Of a DNA stretch of 64,000 nt, positions 44,435 through 56,800 are shown one piece after another; positions within the stretch are counted from its first letter, which is position 1; each line of letters starts with the position of its first letter. The stretch covers positions 336,541,029 through 336,605,028 of the forward strand of contig NC_058522.1 of assembly GCF_904849725.1 (NCBI RefSeq), read 5' to 3'. Source of the stretch: Hordeum vulgare subsp. vulgare. Its lineage: Eukaryota > Streptophyta > Magnoliopsida > Poales > Poaceae. The notes beneath the pieces were generated by a model, which saw only the letters and a program-made list of their open reading frames with translations, was not told the origin of the DNA and made no database searches. The position numbers and the translations under genes were made by a program.

Positions 44435-45307
44435 AAGGGTGCGTTCTAGTGATGCAAATCACGAAGATCTTAAAGTGCTTGGTGTGTCTCCTCTTGAATC
44501 TTTGTTTTCGCGTGTCAAACCTATTGATGAAGGGGCTGGATATGAATCCACTTTGGTTGAAAAACGCCCCAATGATTCGGAGTCCACCTATCTTGATGAT
44601 AAAGGTGTGGAGAGTGGAGTAGAAGAAATCAAATTTTTGGGTAGTAATGAAACTCCCACTTTGGATTTCAATGAATTCAATTATGATAATTGCTCCTTGT
44701 TTGAATGCATTTCTTTGATGCAATCCATTGCAAACTCTCCACGAGCTTATAGCCAAAGCAAAGCCTTTACCGCGCATATCGTAGATGCTATGATGAAATC
44801 TCTTCAAGTGAAGCTCGAACTAGAAGTCTCTATACCTAGAAAACTTCATGATGAGTGGGAATCTACTATCAAAATCAATATCAAAAACTATGAGTGCAAT
44901 GCTTTTTGTGATTTGGGTGCTAGTGTTTCCGCGATTCCAAAATCTTTATGTGATATTCTTGGTTTTCATGAGATTGAACAGTGTTCTCTTAATTTACATC
45001 TTTCGGATTCTACTGTCAAGAAACCCATGGGAAGGATCGTTGATGTTCTTATTGTTGCAAATAAGAACTATGTACCCGTGGATTTCATTGTACTTGACAT
45101 AGATTGCAATCCTTCATGTCCCATTATTCTTGGTAGACCTTTCCTAAGGACTATTGGTGCTATCATCAATATGAAGGAAGGGAATATTAGATTTTAATTT
45201 CCCTTAAAGAAGGGCATGGAGAAATTTCCAAGAAAGAAAATAAGATTGCCTTATGAATCTATGATGAGGGCTACTTATGGTTTGAGCACCAAAGATAACT
45301 ATACGTG
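44435..45307 (+). pseudogene. E2 gag C-terminus and retropepsin-like domain
   Basis: The second frame (open from 44394) covers the rest of gag and an aspartic protease domain with CDLGASVSAIPKS and LDIDCNPSCPIILGRPFL. A TAA at 45195-45197 follows GNIRF, where E1 reads GNIRFQFPLKKG, consistent with CAA to TAA. The chain then continues readable to about 45307 (YGLSTKDNYT). No RT or integrase follows. The domain order and ILGRPFL motif match E1. Confidence 0.87.
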
Positions 45308-47970
45308 ACTCCATCACCTTTTGCCTAGCTAAGGGCGTTAAACAATACCGCTTGTTGGGAGGAAACCCAACGAATCTATCCTTTTTCTTTCTATTTTGTG
45401 TTTTCCACACTTTCATAATTCTGTTATGATTGTGTTTTTTGTGTTTCTTTTTGCGTTTGTGCCAAGCAAAACCGTTATGATTAGTCTTGGGGATGATCGT
45501 TTGGTCATGCTGGAAAAGACAGAAACTTTCTGCTCACGAAAATAATTTTCATTTTTTTTCTGTAAGAGATTTTGAGTTGATTCTTTTTTCTTATGATTAT
45601 TAATCAAATTCTTCAGACTGTCGTAAGTTTGCAGAATTTTTTAAGTACCAGAAATATACGAAATATACAGATTGCTACAGACTGGTCTGCTGTTAACAGA
45701 TTCTGTTTTTGTTGTGTTGGTTGCTTATTTTGATGAAACTATGGATAGTATCGGGGGGTATTAGCCATGAAGATTGAAAATACAGTAACCCAACATCAGC
45801 ATAAGTAGAATTTAAGTTTGTTACAGTACCTAAGGAAGTGGTGGTTTGCTTTCTTATACTAATGTTATCACGAGTTTCTGTTAAGTTTCGTGTTGTAAAG
45901 TTTTCAAGTTTTGGGTGAAGTTCTTATGGACAAAAAGATAAAGAGTGGCAAGAGCTCAATATTGGGGATGCCCAAGGCACCCCAAGATATTCAAGGATGT
46001 CGTAAAAGCCTAAGCTTGGGTATGCCCCGGGAAGGCATCCCCTCTCTCGTCTTCAATCCATAGGTAACGTTACTTGGGGCTATATTTTTATTCACCACAT
46101 GTTATGTGTTTTGCTTGGAGCGTCTTGTATCGTAGGAGTCTTTTATTTTTGTTGTGTCACAATCATCCTTGCTGCACACCTAGAGAGATAGACATGCACT
46201 CACCGTGATTTTGTCGAGCTTCACTTATATCTTTTGGTAGACAATTCAGCTCACATGTGCTTCACTTATATCTTTTGAGCTAGTTGATTTTGCTCTATGT
46301 GCTTCACTGATATCTTTTAGAGCACGGCGGTGCGTGGCTTGGTAGCTGATCTATTCTTTGAAAGTAGTCTCAAAAGGGGTAGTTATCCAAAGGGATACGA
46401 AAACTTCCACCTTCATATGCATTGAATAGTTAGAGAAGTTTGATTCATCTCAACTAGTTTTGAGTTGTGATTATGGTAATATTGAAGTTATGCTAGTAAG
46501 GTGTTGTGGATCTATAAATACATGTGTTGGAGTTAGTGATTCCCGTGGCATGCACGTATGGTGAACTGCTATGTGATGAAGTCTGAGCATGATTAGTCTA
46601 TTGATTGTCATCCTTTGTGTGGCGATCGGGATCGCGCGATGGTTTATACCTACCAACCCTTCCCCTAGGAGTATGCGTTGAATGCTTTGTTTCGATTACT
46701 AATAAAACTTTTGCAACAAGTATATGAGTTCTTCAGGACTAATGTTGAGTCCATGATTTAGATGCACTTTCACCTTCCACAATCACTATCTTCTTTAGTG
46801 CCGTGCAACTTTCGCCGGTGCACAAAACCCACCATTAGCCTCCCTCAAAACAGCCACCATACCTACCTACTATGGCTTTTTCAAAGTCATTCCGAGATAT
46901 ATTGCCATGCAACTACCACCATGACATGTGCCACCATGTCTACATTGCCATTGCATGATCGTAAGATAGCTAGAATGATGTTTCCATTAATGTCTATGCC
47001 TTGCTAGATCATTGTCACGGTACACTACCGAAGGCATTCCATATAGAGTCATCATTGCTCTAAGTTTTGAGTTGTAAGTGTGATGATCATCATTGATGGA
47101 GCATTGTCCCATGTGAGGAAATAAAAGAGGCCAAAGATGTCCACCAAAAAAAAGAGGCCAAAGAGCCCACCAAAAAATAAAATAAAATGAGAGAAAAAGA
47201 GAGAAGGGACAATGCTACCACCGTTCCACACTTGTGCATATTAAGCACCATGATCTTCATGATTGAGAGTCTCTCGTTTTGTCACCACCATATAGCTAGT
47301 GGGAAATTTTTATTATATATAACTTGGCTTGTATATTCCAATGATAGGCTTCCTCAAAATTGCCTTAGGTCTTCGTGAGCAAGCAAGTTGGATGCACACC
47401 CACTAATTTTCTTTAAGAGCTTTCACATACTCTTAGCTCTAGTGCATCATTTGTATGGCAATCCCTACTCATTCACATTGATATCTATTGATGAGCATCT
47501 CCACGGCTCATTGATATGCCTAGTTAATGTGATCATCTTCTCCTTGTTTGTTTTGCAACCTCCACCACACTCCACACCACTTATAGTGCTAAAACCATGG
47601 CTCACGCTCATGTATTGCGTGAGAGTTGAAAAAGTTTGAGAAAGTAAAGGTGTGAAAACAATTACTTGGCCAATACCGGGGTTGTGCATGATTTAAATTC
47701 GTTGTGCAATGATGATAGAGCATAGCCACACTATATGATTTTGTAGGGATAACTTTCTTTTGGCCTTGTTATTTTGAAAGTTCAAGATTACTTTGCTAGT
47801 TTGCTTGAAGTATTATTGTTTCCACGTCCATAGCAAACTATTGTTTTGAATCTAATGGATCTGAACATTCACGTCACATAAGAGGAGTTACAAAGGACAT
47901 CTATGCTAGGTAGCATGAAAGCATCAAAAATTCATTCTTTATCACTTCCCTACTCGAGGACGAGCATGAG
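45308..47970 (+). other. Non-coding 3' region of E2
   Basis: About 2.7 kb alignable with 23981-26730 of E1 and without pol motifs. It has PPT-like boxes near 45961-45972 and 46013-46026 and CTTCACTTATATCTTTTGAG repeats at 46219, 46260 and 46302. Confidence 0.75.
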
Positions 47971-47987
47971 TTAAGTTTGGGGATGCT
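47971..47987 (+). other. Polypurine tract of E2
   Basis: TTAAGTTTGGGGATGCT directly precedes the 3' LTR. Confidence 0.75.
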
Positions 47988-49585
47988 TGATACATCTCAA
48001 ACGTATCTATAATTTTTGATGGTTTCACGATGTTATCTTGTCAACTTTGGATGTTTTGTTTACCTTTTATATCTTTCTTGGGACTAACTTATTAACTCAG
48101 TGCCAAGCACCAGTTCCTGTTTTTCTGTGTTTTTGACTCTTTTCAGATCTGATTTTGGAACGGAGTCCAAACGAAATAATTCTTTCGCGACGATTTTTTA
48201 TCGAAAATACCAAAAATACCGAAAGAAAAAGATACCGGAGGGGGGTCACGAGGGCGCCACAAGCCCTGTCGTCACGGCCCCCCCTAGGTCGCGCCAACCA
48301 AGCTTGTGGACCCCTCGGGGGCCCACTTGATGCAACTCCACCGCCATATGGTCCTATAAATTCAGAAACCTCCAAAAAGAAACCTAGATCGGGAGTTCCG
48401 CCGCCGCAAGTTCCTGTTTCCGCGAGATCTCATCTGGAGACCCTTCCCGGTGCCCTGCCAGAGGGGCCTTTGGAGTTGGAGGGCCTCTTCATCAACATCA
48501 TCGCCCCTCCAATGACTCGTGAGTAGTTCACTTCATACCTACGGGTCCGTAGTTAGTAGCTAGATGGCTTCTTCTCTCTCTTGGATCTTCAATACAAAGT
48601 TCTCCATGATCATCATGGAGATCTATCCGATGTAATCCTCTTTGGCGGTGTGTTTGTCGAGATCCGATGAATTGTGGATTTGTGATCAGATTATCTATGA
48701 TATATATTTGAGTCTTTGCTGATTTCTAATATGCATGATTTGATATCCTTGTAAGTCTCTCCGAGTCTTGGGTTTTGTTTGGCCAACTAGATCTATGATT
48801 CTTGCGATGGGAGAAGTGCTTGGTTTTGGGTTCTTACCGTGTGATGACCTTTCCTAGTGACAGTAGGGGCAGCAAGGCACACATCGTGTAGTTGCCATCA
48901 AGGGTAACAAGGTGGGCTTTGTCGTAGATATGAGATTGTCCATCTACATCATGTCATCTTTCTTAAGGCGTTACTCTGTTCTTTTGGACTTAATACACTA
49001 GATGCATGCTGGATAGCGGTCGACGTGTGGAGTAATAGTAGTAGATGCAGAAAGTATCGGTCTACTTGTTTTGGACATGATGCCTATAGATATAAGCATT
49101 GCCATAGATATCGTCACGACTTTGCGCGGTTCTATCAATTGCTCAACAGTAATTCGTTCACCCACCGTCTACTTGCTTTCATGAGTGAAGCCACTAGTAA
49201 ACACTACGGCCCCCGGGTCTATTCACACCCATCGTTTACACCTCCGCTTTTACTTTGCTTTGTTACTTTGTTGTTTTTAGCTCTCACTTGGCAAACAATC
49301 TATAAGGGATTGACAACCCCTTCATAGCGTTGGGAGCAAGCTCTTTGTGTTTGTGCAGGCACTTGTGATACTCCTTCACTGGATCGATACCTTGGTTCTC
49401 AAAACTGAGGGAAATACTTACCGCCGCTGTGCTACATCACCCTTTCCGCTTCGAGGGAACACCAACGCAAGGCTCCAAGGCCACGGGGGAATCCTTTGCA
49501 TATTTGCCTAGGAAGTCCCTAAGGCGTAGCCGCTGCAGCAGGATTCCTGGCACCGTACTGGGGAAGGTCTGTTGTCGCAGTAGCA
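47988..49585 (+). repeat. 3' LTR of E2
   Basis: It is 1598 bp, starts TGATACATCTCAAACG and ends GTCGCAGTAGCA, followed by GGGAG (49586-49590). The U5-embedded PBS-like unit reads TGGCACCGTACTGGGGA at 49548-49564. Confidence 0.93.
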
Positions 49586-50042
49586 GGGAGCAGGAGTAAA
49601 CCGTACGTGAATAGAATCTCTTGTAGGTGTCGGCTGCTCCCCCATCTATTTATGTGCACTGGCGACAGGGGACCAAAACCACTTGTTGGTTAGGGTGCCC
49701 TCGATCAGGGCGCTTCTGTTGTGACGAGAGGAAACGATCGTTGGACCGTGGCCCCTCTCCTTCACGTTATTACTTATCTCCTGTTTATTCCCTTTTTCTT
49801 TCTTTCTTTCTTTTCTTTACAGTCCGTTGGGCTTTAGATCAAATACCAACATTCTCCCCCTTGATCGTTAGGCTCAATAACTTTTGTCCATTCTCCATAG
49901 GAATGATATACCAGAGTAAGGTGTTACAACAACAAATGAAATGCCATTGAACCGCCATACTCATAGCACACATCCTATTTCGAAGTGGAATACATATTAC
50001 TTAATGGGGAGTGGTTATATTAGTGGTCCCATAATTCCGAAA

Positions 50043-50750
50043 TCAAGAGGCTTCCAATAATCCCATGCCGGCTACATGCTCACGAAATATATTGGGTTGT
50101 AAGCCTTTAGTGAGCGGATCCGCAAGCATACATGTCGTACTAATATGCTTAACATTAATAGTTTGATCCTGGATTCTATGTTGAACAACACGGTACTTTA
50201 GGTAAATGTGCCACGCAACAACACTTGACTTGTTGTTATTAGCATAGAAAACTGCGGGTTCATTATCGCAGTACAATGTCAGGGGTTTGAAAATGTTGTC
50301 AACCACTTTAAGTCCGGGAAGGAAATTCTTTAGCCATATAGCCTGCCCAGTGGCCTCAAAACATACTATAAACTCCGCCTGCATCATAGATGAGGTAACT
50401 ATTGTTTGCTTGGAGCTTTTCCACGATATGGTTCGACCAACGAGTGTGAATATATAACTTGACGTGGATTTCTTGCTATCCACACACCCGGCAAGATCAG
50501 AGTCCGAGTAACCAATAACTTCCAGGTTATCAAACTTTTTATATGTAAGCATGAAATTTTTAGTACCTTGCATGTAACGCATGACTTTCTTTGCGGCCTT
50601 CGAGTGGTCCTGTCCTGGATTAGATTGAAATCTGCCAAGCATCCCAATTACGAAAGCTAAGTCAGGGCGTGTATACACTTGAGCATACATGATGCTTCCG
50701 ACAACCAAAGCATAAGGAACCGACTTCATCTCATCAGCTTCAAAGTGAAA
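50043..50750 (-). pseudogene. Element G RT end and RNase H domain
   Basis: The minus-strand frame (ATG-like Met at 50729, readable a little further right) encodes the last part of Copia RT (VPYALVVGSIMYAQVYTRPD, MLGRFQSNPGQDH) and RNase H. RNase H shows IGYSDSDLAGC (first Asp), MMQAEFI (Glu) and LYCDNEPAV (Asp), and ends LADPLTKGLQPNIF and GLLEAS-stop. This 228-codon piece has no internal stop, but RT upstream is missing. It differs from the A-D type, which ends in FITM. The position next to the PPT fits a Copia 3' end. Confidence 0.88.
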
Positions 50751-51019
50751 ATAGATAGTCGATTTAGCTAGGTTTATGGCCCTCCTGATAGAGGTAAAAT
50801 GCTACTCCCACTCTTTTGTATTGATTGGATGGGATACACATAGTACAAGGAAATCGTAATGATCATATGTGTAACAAAGAGTTGAGATAATGTGTCTATC
50901 GACCAACCCAACTCTGCGTGGGGGCATTTTCTAACAGATCCCCCTCAATAGGGTATTATAATCACAGGAGTAGATCAGATGGGTAACATGGAAGAATTTA
51001 TCAAGGTTTATGCCATTAA
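50751..51019. other. Unassigned stretch right of element G
   Basis: No gene is seen. TTTTCTAACAGATCCCCCTC near 50927-50946 resembles a Copia LTR-end/PPT junction and may be a relic, but no partner LTR was found. Confidence 0.35.
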
Positions 51020-51312
51020 GGCCTCGTTTGGTTAAGGGGGATTCAGGAGGTTTTGAGAGGAAAATCCCCGGGGGCCCCAGAAACCCCACAGATCCTCGGG
51101 CGCCCATTTGATAGGAGGGGTTTGCTTAGCCCAATCCCCTCCGTTCCCCTTCAATCCCTTCCTATCCATGTGTTTCAAAACCCTCTTCGAACAACTAGTG
51201 GAAGCAAAACCCCGGGGATTTGAGAGGATTGGGTGGAACAAAGGGATTCACCCAATCCCCTGAAATCCCTCCCTCTCAAAACCTCTCCAATCCCCCTTAA
51301 CCAAACGAGGCC
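51020..51312. mobile_element. Tourist-like MITE 1 (PIF/Harbinger type)
   Basis: This 293-bp unit has inverted ends GGCCTCGTTTGGTTAAGGGG and its complement, with TAA flanking both sides (51017-51019 and 51313-51315). The inverted similarity extends inward through GGATT and GAGAGG-type blocks. No transposase is encoded. Confidence 0.9.
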
Positions 51313-51912
51313 TAAGGGGCCTAGCATGGGTCATACCGGGTCAACCTATTTAACTAAATGAGCCTTTATTGGATCATGCCACCTCTCCTTACTTCATAGG
51401 CCTGCATTTCTATTATTCGTGCGACACTTATTCGAACAAGTAGTCAACGCGTATCTCCATCGTCCAACAGGTGGCTGAACATGGAGGATCATCAGTTGGC
51501 CACATAATTAATGGGTATCAGATCCAGAACCCTCACGATTAACTTAACGATGACTCACACATGTTTGGTTACCATTGACGAAGCATTTCCATGACATGTG
51601 CATTTTATGTCATGATGACCACACTTTCATAATTGGGAAGTGATTATTCTCACGACACGTCGCACGCCAATGTGTTGTGCTCGTCCGTCGAGGTGAGACC
51701 CGTGGACCAAGATGTCCCTTTTTTCCTGATTTTTTTTCAAATTATTGGGTGGGACAAAAGAGCAAGAATGGTCTAAAAGGCTAAAACAACCCAAAAAATC
51801 GAAAAACACGCGGGCTAGCCCATTTATCGTGTGTGTTGTCTTCGTTTGCCAAGGTGAGGCCAACGTGCCAGCACGACACTGATCATTGCGGATCATGCCG
51901 GGTCAGGCCCGC
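51313..51912. other. Low-copy-looking DNA between MITE 1 and the MITE pair
   Basis: No gene is seen in these 600 bp. Short minus-strand frames (for example 51627-51896) have no recognisable motif. CGGATCATGCCGGGTCAGGCC at about 51889-51909 is a GC-rich phrase found in grass repeats, so part of it may be old repeat DNA. Confidence 0.4.
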
Positions 51913-51915
51913 TTA

Positions 51916-52198
51916 GGGCATCTCCAATGGTTGTAAGATAGTTGTTGGTAATTTTGACACATAGGATTTTTGATGATGTGTCATTGCAATAAATGAGGAA
52001 AGAGAACAAGGTTGTATGTAAATTAACCAACACCCTTGCACAAGCTCCAATGTAGAATGAGAGAGCACCTTATTTATTATCTCACATCTTATTGGACAAA
52101 TTAGATACAATCCATTGAAGTAGTTGTATGTTAAGGTGTTGGCTGATGACATGGCATATTTTACCAACAAGCTAACCAACAAACTGTTGGAGATGCCC
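51916..52198. mobile_element. Tourist-like MITE 2
   Basis: This 283-bp unit begins GGGCATCTCCAATGGTT and ends with the complement of GGGCATCTCCAACAGTT. TTA flanks it at 51913-51915 and 52199-52201, the PIF/Harbinger TSD. It has no coding capacity. Confidence 0.88.
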
Positions 52199-52201
52199 TT
52201 A

Positions 52202-52494
52202 GAGCATCTTCAACAGTCCGTATGTTCAATCGTTGGTATAAGCGTCCACATCAACAACCAACAACACATCATACAAGCTCTTCAATGGAGTGTATGTTAA
52301 TCGTATGTAAAATAACTAAGCGGGTTCACTAAACATGAAAGAAATAACCATGCTTGCCTCAGAGCTTGTGCGTGAACCGTTGCTTCAAGTTCATACGATT
52401 TCATTCTCTCTCTTCTTTTATTATGCGCCATGTCATCAAAATCATCTATGTGGCAATATTACCAACGATGATCATACAACCATTGGAGATGCCC
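52202..52494. mobile_element. Tourist-like MITE 3, adjacent to MITE 2
   Basis: This 293-bp unit begins GAGCATCTTCAACAGTCC and ends with the complement of GGGCATCTCCAATGGTTG. It is flanked by the TTA it shares with MITE 2 (52199-52201) and by TTA at 52495-52497. It lies about 300 bp upstream of the GH17 gene leader. Confidence 0.87.
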
Positions 52495-53823
52495 TTAGGC
52501 GCGTGTCGTGCCCGGGCCAGCCCGTTGGCCACTTATGGATCCACCTGTCAAGTGACATGTGCAGGGCACACACGAGTTCTCTCTCTGTCTACCCAAAAAG
52601 CAAAAGCTCGATGCAAGCGCACACACTAGTGTAAACACGGCAGTGAGTCCACCCCAAAAAAAAGTAAGCCGGCCCAGTCTCTTGCTCTGCGGTGAGGACG
52701 AACTTGCATATGCTGCGACGGATGGGCATGGGCTGGGAGTAATGAATTGCAGAGCTTCTACCTCGAGAACGAGTGTCACGCGGGGGCGGAAAATGGCAGG
52801 GTGGTAGAGAGAGAGAGAGCGGGATTCTTGCGGGGGCCTCGACGGCGCAACGCCTCCCGATCTCCTCCGCCGCCTAGCGGCCGACAGCGGCGCCTCCGCC
52901 TCCCTCCGGTGAAGCTCCCCCGAGTGCTACGCCTCCAAGTCCCTCTGCCCTCCGGCGACGGCCGACGGCCCGGCGGTCGTCCTCCTTGCCCCGAGCTCCA
53001 CCCCGCTCGAAGCTCCCGCCCCCTCCGGCGACGGCGACGGCCCCGGCGGTCGTCTTCCTCCTCCGTCGACCAGGTTAGCCCCCTCCTCTTCCTCCTCCTC
53101 GGCCCACTGAGCAGTGCCTACATGCCTTGCTTGATCCGAAGTTGGATCTGCGGCACGTGCAGCTCCCTCTCGAATCCCTGCATTTCGCAGCTCACAGCAG
53201 GATACGCCCAGCTACCAGGCCAGGGACAGAAGGTGGTCTCGTCCCTCCCTTTGTTGCTGTCCTGTTATTGCGATGGTGATGCCGCCAGCTGTTGCGTTTT
53301 CTGCTCGTTTGTTGTTTGTCCTCCTCTCGTCTGTTCGTCTTCTCGTGATTCGCCCCCAAAATTCGCCCCTTCCTAGTTTCACTTGTTGCTTTTCTCCCTT
53401 TAGCTTGTCTCTGGGATTCTTTCTTTGCCGCGGGGAGTGAGCGATTGAAATCAAAAGTTCACTCTTTCGCCCCGATTTGTTTGCTTCATTGCAGCCCACT
53501 AGTCCAATCCATTCAGCGATGGTTCGATTCAGCTCCTTTTTTCCAGCTAAGATCGATCTTGGCTGATTCAATGGGACTCAGCTTAAGGTGCGAGAGCAGC
53601 TTATCACATCCAAACCAATCCAGTTTATACGGATGTGAAAGCATTGTTACCATTTCACATCATTAATGTTTTCCCAATATACATTTTGCATTTCAGGAGT
53701 TATTTTTGTTGGTAAAAATTAGTTGTTTATGTTCTTGTTGAGTGACTGAAATAATGCATGTGGTGTTGATATTTCAGCTTCGATCAAGAGTTTGTAAGAA
53801 GCTCCTGAATTATAACTGATCAG
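52495..53823 (+). promoter_or_regulatory. Promoter region and 5' UTR of the GH17 gene, with a 5'-UTR intron
   Basis: A GC-rich, CpG-rich block at about 52780-53073 is the likely first exon (5' UTR). CAG/GTTAGC at 53071-53079 is a good splice donor and ATTTCAG/CTTCG at 53771-53782 a good acceptor. The implied 5'-UTR intron is 53074-53777, and the leader continues 53778-53823 to the ATG. A GA-rich run (52806-52820) and a five-codon upstream ORF (ATG 52793 to TAG 52807) lie in or near the leader. The transcription start is not determined and no clear TATA box was found. A 209-codon frame across this region (52747-53376) is not supported as coding. Confidence 0.65.
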
Positions 53824-56800
53824 ATGCTTGGGCGCAACAATATGTCGCCCAACAGACTAGAAGCCGTGTTGATGCTGTTGATGTTCATGGTTTACAATAC
53901 TTCAGGTACTCTAACACATGGGCGGTGTTTTAAATTACATGAGTGATGTGAATATGATTGATATACTTTATTGTGTTGGTGCAATCTGATTTCCCAGCGT
54001 GCCAGTGGCTAGTTTGAGGAAAAGATATTTTTTTATTGGGGACTGGAGAAAATAGAAGCTAGATGCAGACAACCATACATCCTTTCTTGTATCATATTTT
54101 TCTGCACATAATATTTGTTACTGTTTTGTGCTCATGTAGGAGCATTTGTTGGTATCAACATTGGCACCAGGGTGTCAGACCTGACATCACCATCAGACAT
54201 AGTCTCCATCCTTAAAGCCAAGAAGATTCAACATGTTCGCTTGGTTGATTCAAACCATGAGATGCTAGTCGCCCTTGCGAATACTGGAATTGAAGTGATG
54301 GTTGGGGTGCCAAATAATCATCTGCTCCGTGTGGGGCAATCTCGTTCGACAGCTGCTGATTGGATTAACAAGAATGTTGCTGCCTACATTCCAGCAACAA
54401 ACATCACTTACATTGCCGTGGGTGATGAGATTCTTACTACTGTCCCAAATGCAGCTCTTGTTCTAGTACCTGCACTGCAATTCCTCCAATCAGCACTGTT
54501 GGCTGCAAACCTCAATACCCAGGTGAAAATATCAAGTCCTCATTCAATGGATATGATCTCTAAGGCATTTCCCCCCTCTACTGCCACTTTCAACTCGACA
54601 TGGAACTTAACAATGTCCCAGTATCTTGAGTTTCTGAGGACTACAGGATCCTCCTTCATGCTGAATGCTCAACCGTACTATGGTTATGTGAAAGGGCAAG
54701 GTGTATTCCCTTTACAGTATGCCCTGTTTCGGTCACTCAATCCCAACAGTCAGATTGCAGATCCCAACACTAATTTGTTCTATACCAATATGTTTGATGC
54801 TATGGTTGATGCCACATACAACTCAATGAAAGCAATGAATTTCACCAATATTCCTGTTATGGTCACAGCATCTGGTTGGCCATGGCATAGTGCACGAAAT
54901 GAGCCGGCTGCTGATGTTGATAATGCTCTGGCCTATAATACAAATCTCATACGCCATGTACTAAATAACTCTGGTACCCCTAGCCAGCCAAATAATCAAG
55001 TAAGCACATACCTGTTTGAGTTGTTCAACGAGGATCTTCGGTCAGGATCTGTTTCGGGGGAAAGTTGGGGGATTATGTTTAGCAATGCAAGTGCAGTATA
55101 CTCCCTGGCATTTGAAGATGTGGCTACAACTAGTACTGATTCACCGGCTTTGCACGGGATGTTTTGTGTGGCAAATTCAAGTGCACCCCATAGTGCATTG
55201 AAGCAAAGTTTGGATTGGGCATGTGGCCCTGGTTCTGCAAACTGCAGCGCAATTCAACCTGGGCAGCCGTGCTACAAACCAGATGACATTGTAGCTGTTG
55301 CTTCGTATGCCTTCAACGATTATTATCATAGAACACAAGCAAGTGGCGGAACATGCAACTTTAATAGCACAGCAACGATATCATCTACGGATCCAAGTAA
55401 GCTAAATTTCCTCTTGAGTATTCATGTAGTATTAGCTAGTAGGTACTGCCATAGTAGAACTAACTACAGAATCAATCAGTAGATACAGGTTTGAGTACTC
55501 CCTTATTGTTGGCATTTCCTATAAAATTATCATCGTTGGTCTCACTATCTCAACACTAAAAATAAGATTTCATATGACCTGATTTAGTACTTGCGTATAA
55601 CACTTTGTGCAGCCTTTAGCAATCTTTATTCGTCGTTCATCCTCTAGTACTAGGGGTGAAAGTGTGAAACAGAAAGCTTTTTGTATCCTGTAGAAACTGC
55701 GGTGCAGGTTTTTATAATTTTCACCTAATCATTAGCCACCAGAGCTTCTCTGATCTCTGATCTCTGCTCTATTATGTTTTCTAAGTCCTTAATCTGTCAT
55801 CAACATTTATTGTATCATAGCATAAGTTTTCTTGAAGATTTTATGTCGATTAATCTAGTAGGTTGTGCTAAGAAGCTCAATTGCTGTTTTGTCTCTTAAG
55901 GTTCTGCCAATGCTTGCCTGCACAGAAACCTCTATGTGAATGATGCCTAATTGGCAAATCTTCCTTTAGTAGGATATGTGAAACATGTACCTACTTGTTT
56001 TTAGTCACAGGAATGGTCAGATATGTTACTAAGAAGTGGCAAACTTTATCTGTCCTCTCACATGCTAGAATCGACATGATTTTTACATGCCTTCTTGGCA
56101 TACGGCATATAGTCGCAGAAGGTTGCTTTGGTCCAAACAGAACTGAAAGTAGCTCAATTGTGAAAGTATTGGTTTGACCATTCCTATGACTTGGCTTGTT
56201 TATTCTCCATGTGGCTTAGACACTAATGGAAACGAAACAGTAAGTTCAGACGCTATTGTTTATTCTCCACATGGCTCAGACACTATTGGAAACTAATACA
56301 ACGAAAACAGATCTATGGTTGTGATACTAAATGTACATGTTTGTTAACATGTATATCGAATGAGGCATTATGATCCATGCATAGGAGTCTGAAGCCAATC
56401 AAACTAGGATGCGTGCTTAAAGTTGTATACCTGATCTGGTCATGCTAATCTTATACAAACCATATACCATTAGTTGGTTAGAAAATCGTGACAATCATCT
56501 TGTAGTTACTCAGATTCTGATATAAGGTTCTGTCTTGTTATTCAAGTGTTTGCTATTACAATATTGCAATTACCACTTTGTTGTGTCGTATGAGCCTAAA
56601 CAAAGTTTCGCCTGAATTTAAACTTGCAGGCCATGGTTCATGTAAATTCGCAGGAAGGTGAGTCGTACTTCTTCGGTGTTCTTGTAAGTTCAAACTTCTA
56701 TCGTTGTTCTATACTAACAATGAGGTTTGGTTCTATCTGCAGCACCGGTGCCAATGGCAGTACGGCTTCTGGACCTGTGAGCCAAGATAGTTCTGCTTCA

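Larger units (their letters stand above)
41387..49585 (+). mobile_element. Gypsy LTR element E2, gag and protease only (Sabrina/WHAM-like)
   Basis: This 8199-bp element has LTRs at 41387-42982 and 47988-49585 and exact GGGAG TSD copies at 41382-41386 and 49586-49590. It is related to E1 over its whole length, including the non-coding 3' region, but its LTR end differs. E2 has about 90 bp more U5, which contains a PBS-like unit. It has gag and protease and no RT, RNase H or integrase. Gag is open for 396 codons, so E2 is less decayed than E1. Confidence 0.93.
41074..50750 (-). mobile_element. Copia element G, 5'-truncated, LTR split by E2
   Basis: This minus-strand element has its 3' LTR at 41074-49851 (576 bp once E2 and one TSD copy are left out), the PPT at 49852-49862 (complement AAGGGGGAGAA) and the RNase H/RT end to about 50750. 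The LTR reads TGTTGG...CCAACA. RT, integrase, gag and the 5' LTR are absent, so the 5' half was deleted. Its pol is distinct from elements A-D and belongs to another Copia family that I cannot name. Confidence 0.85.

Noticed and set aside
50920..50950. A further Copia LTR/PPT boundary (CTAACAGATCCCCCTC)
   Set aside because: No matching LTR start, PBS or partner copy was found nearby, so it is only noted as a possible relic.
52747..53376. 209-codon open frame upstream of the GH17 gene
   Set aside because: It crosses the predicted 5'-UTR splice donor, is GC-driven low-complexity Pro/Arg/Ser sequence, and has no recognisable domain. It is better explained as 5' UTR plus intron.
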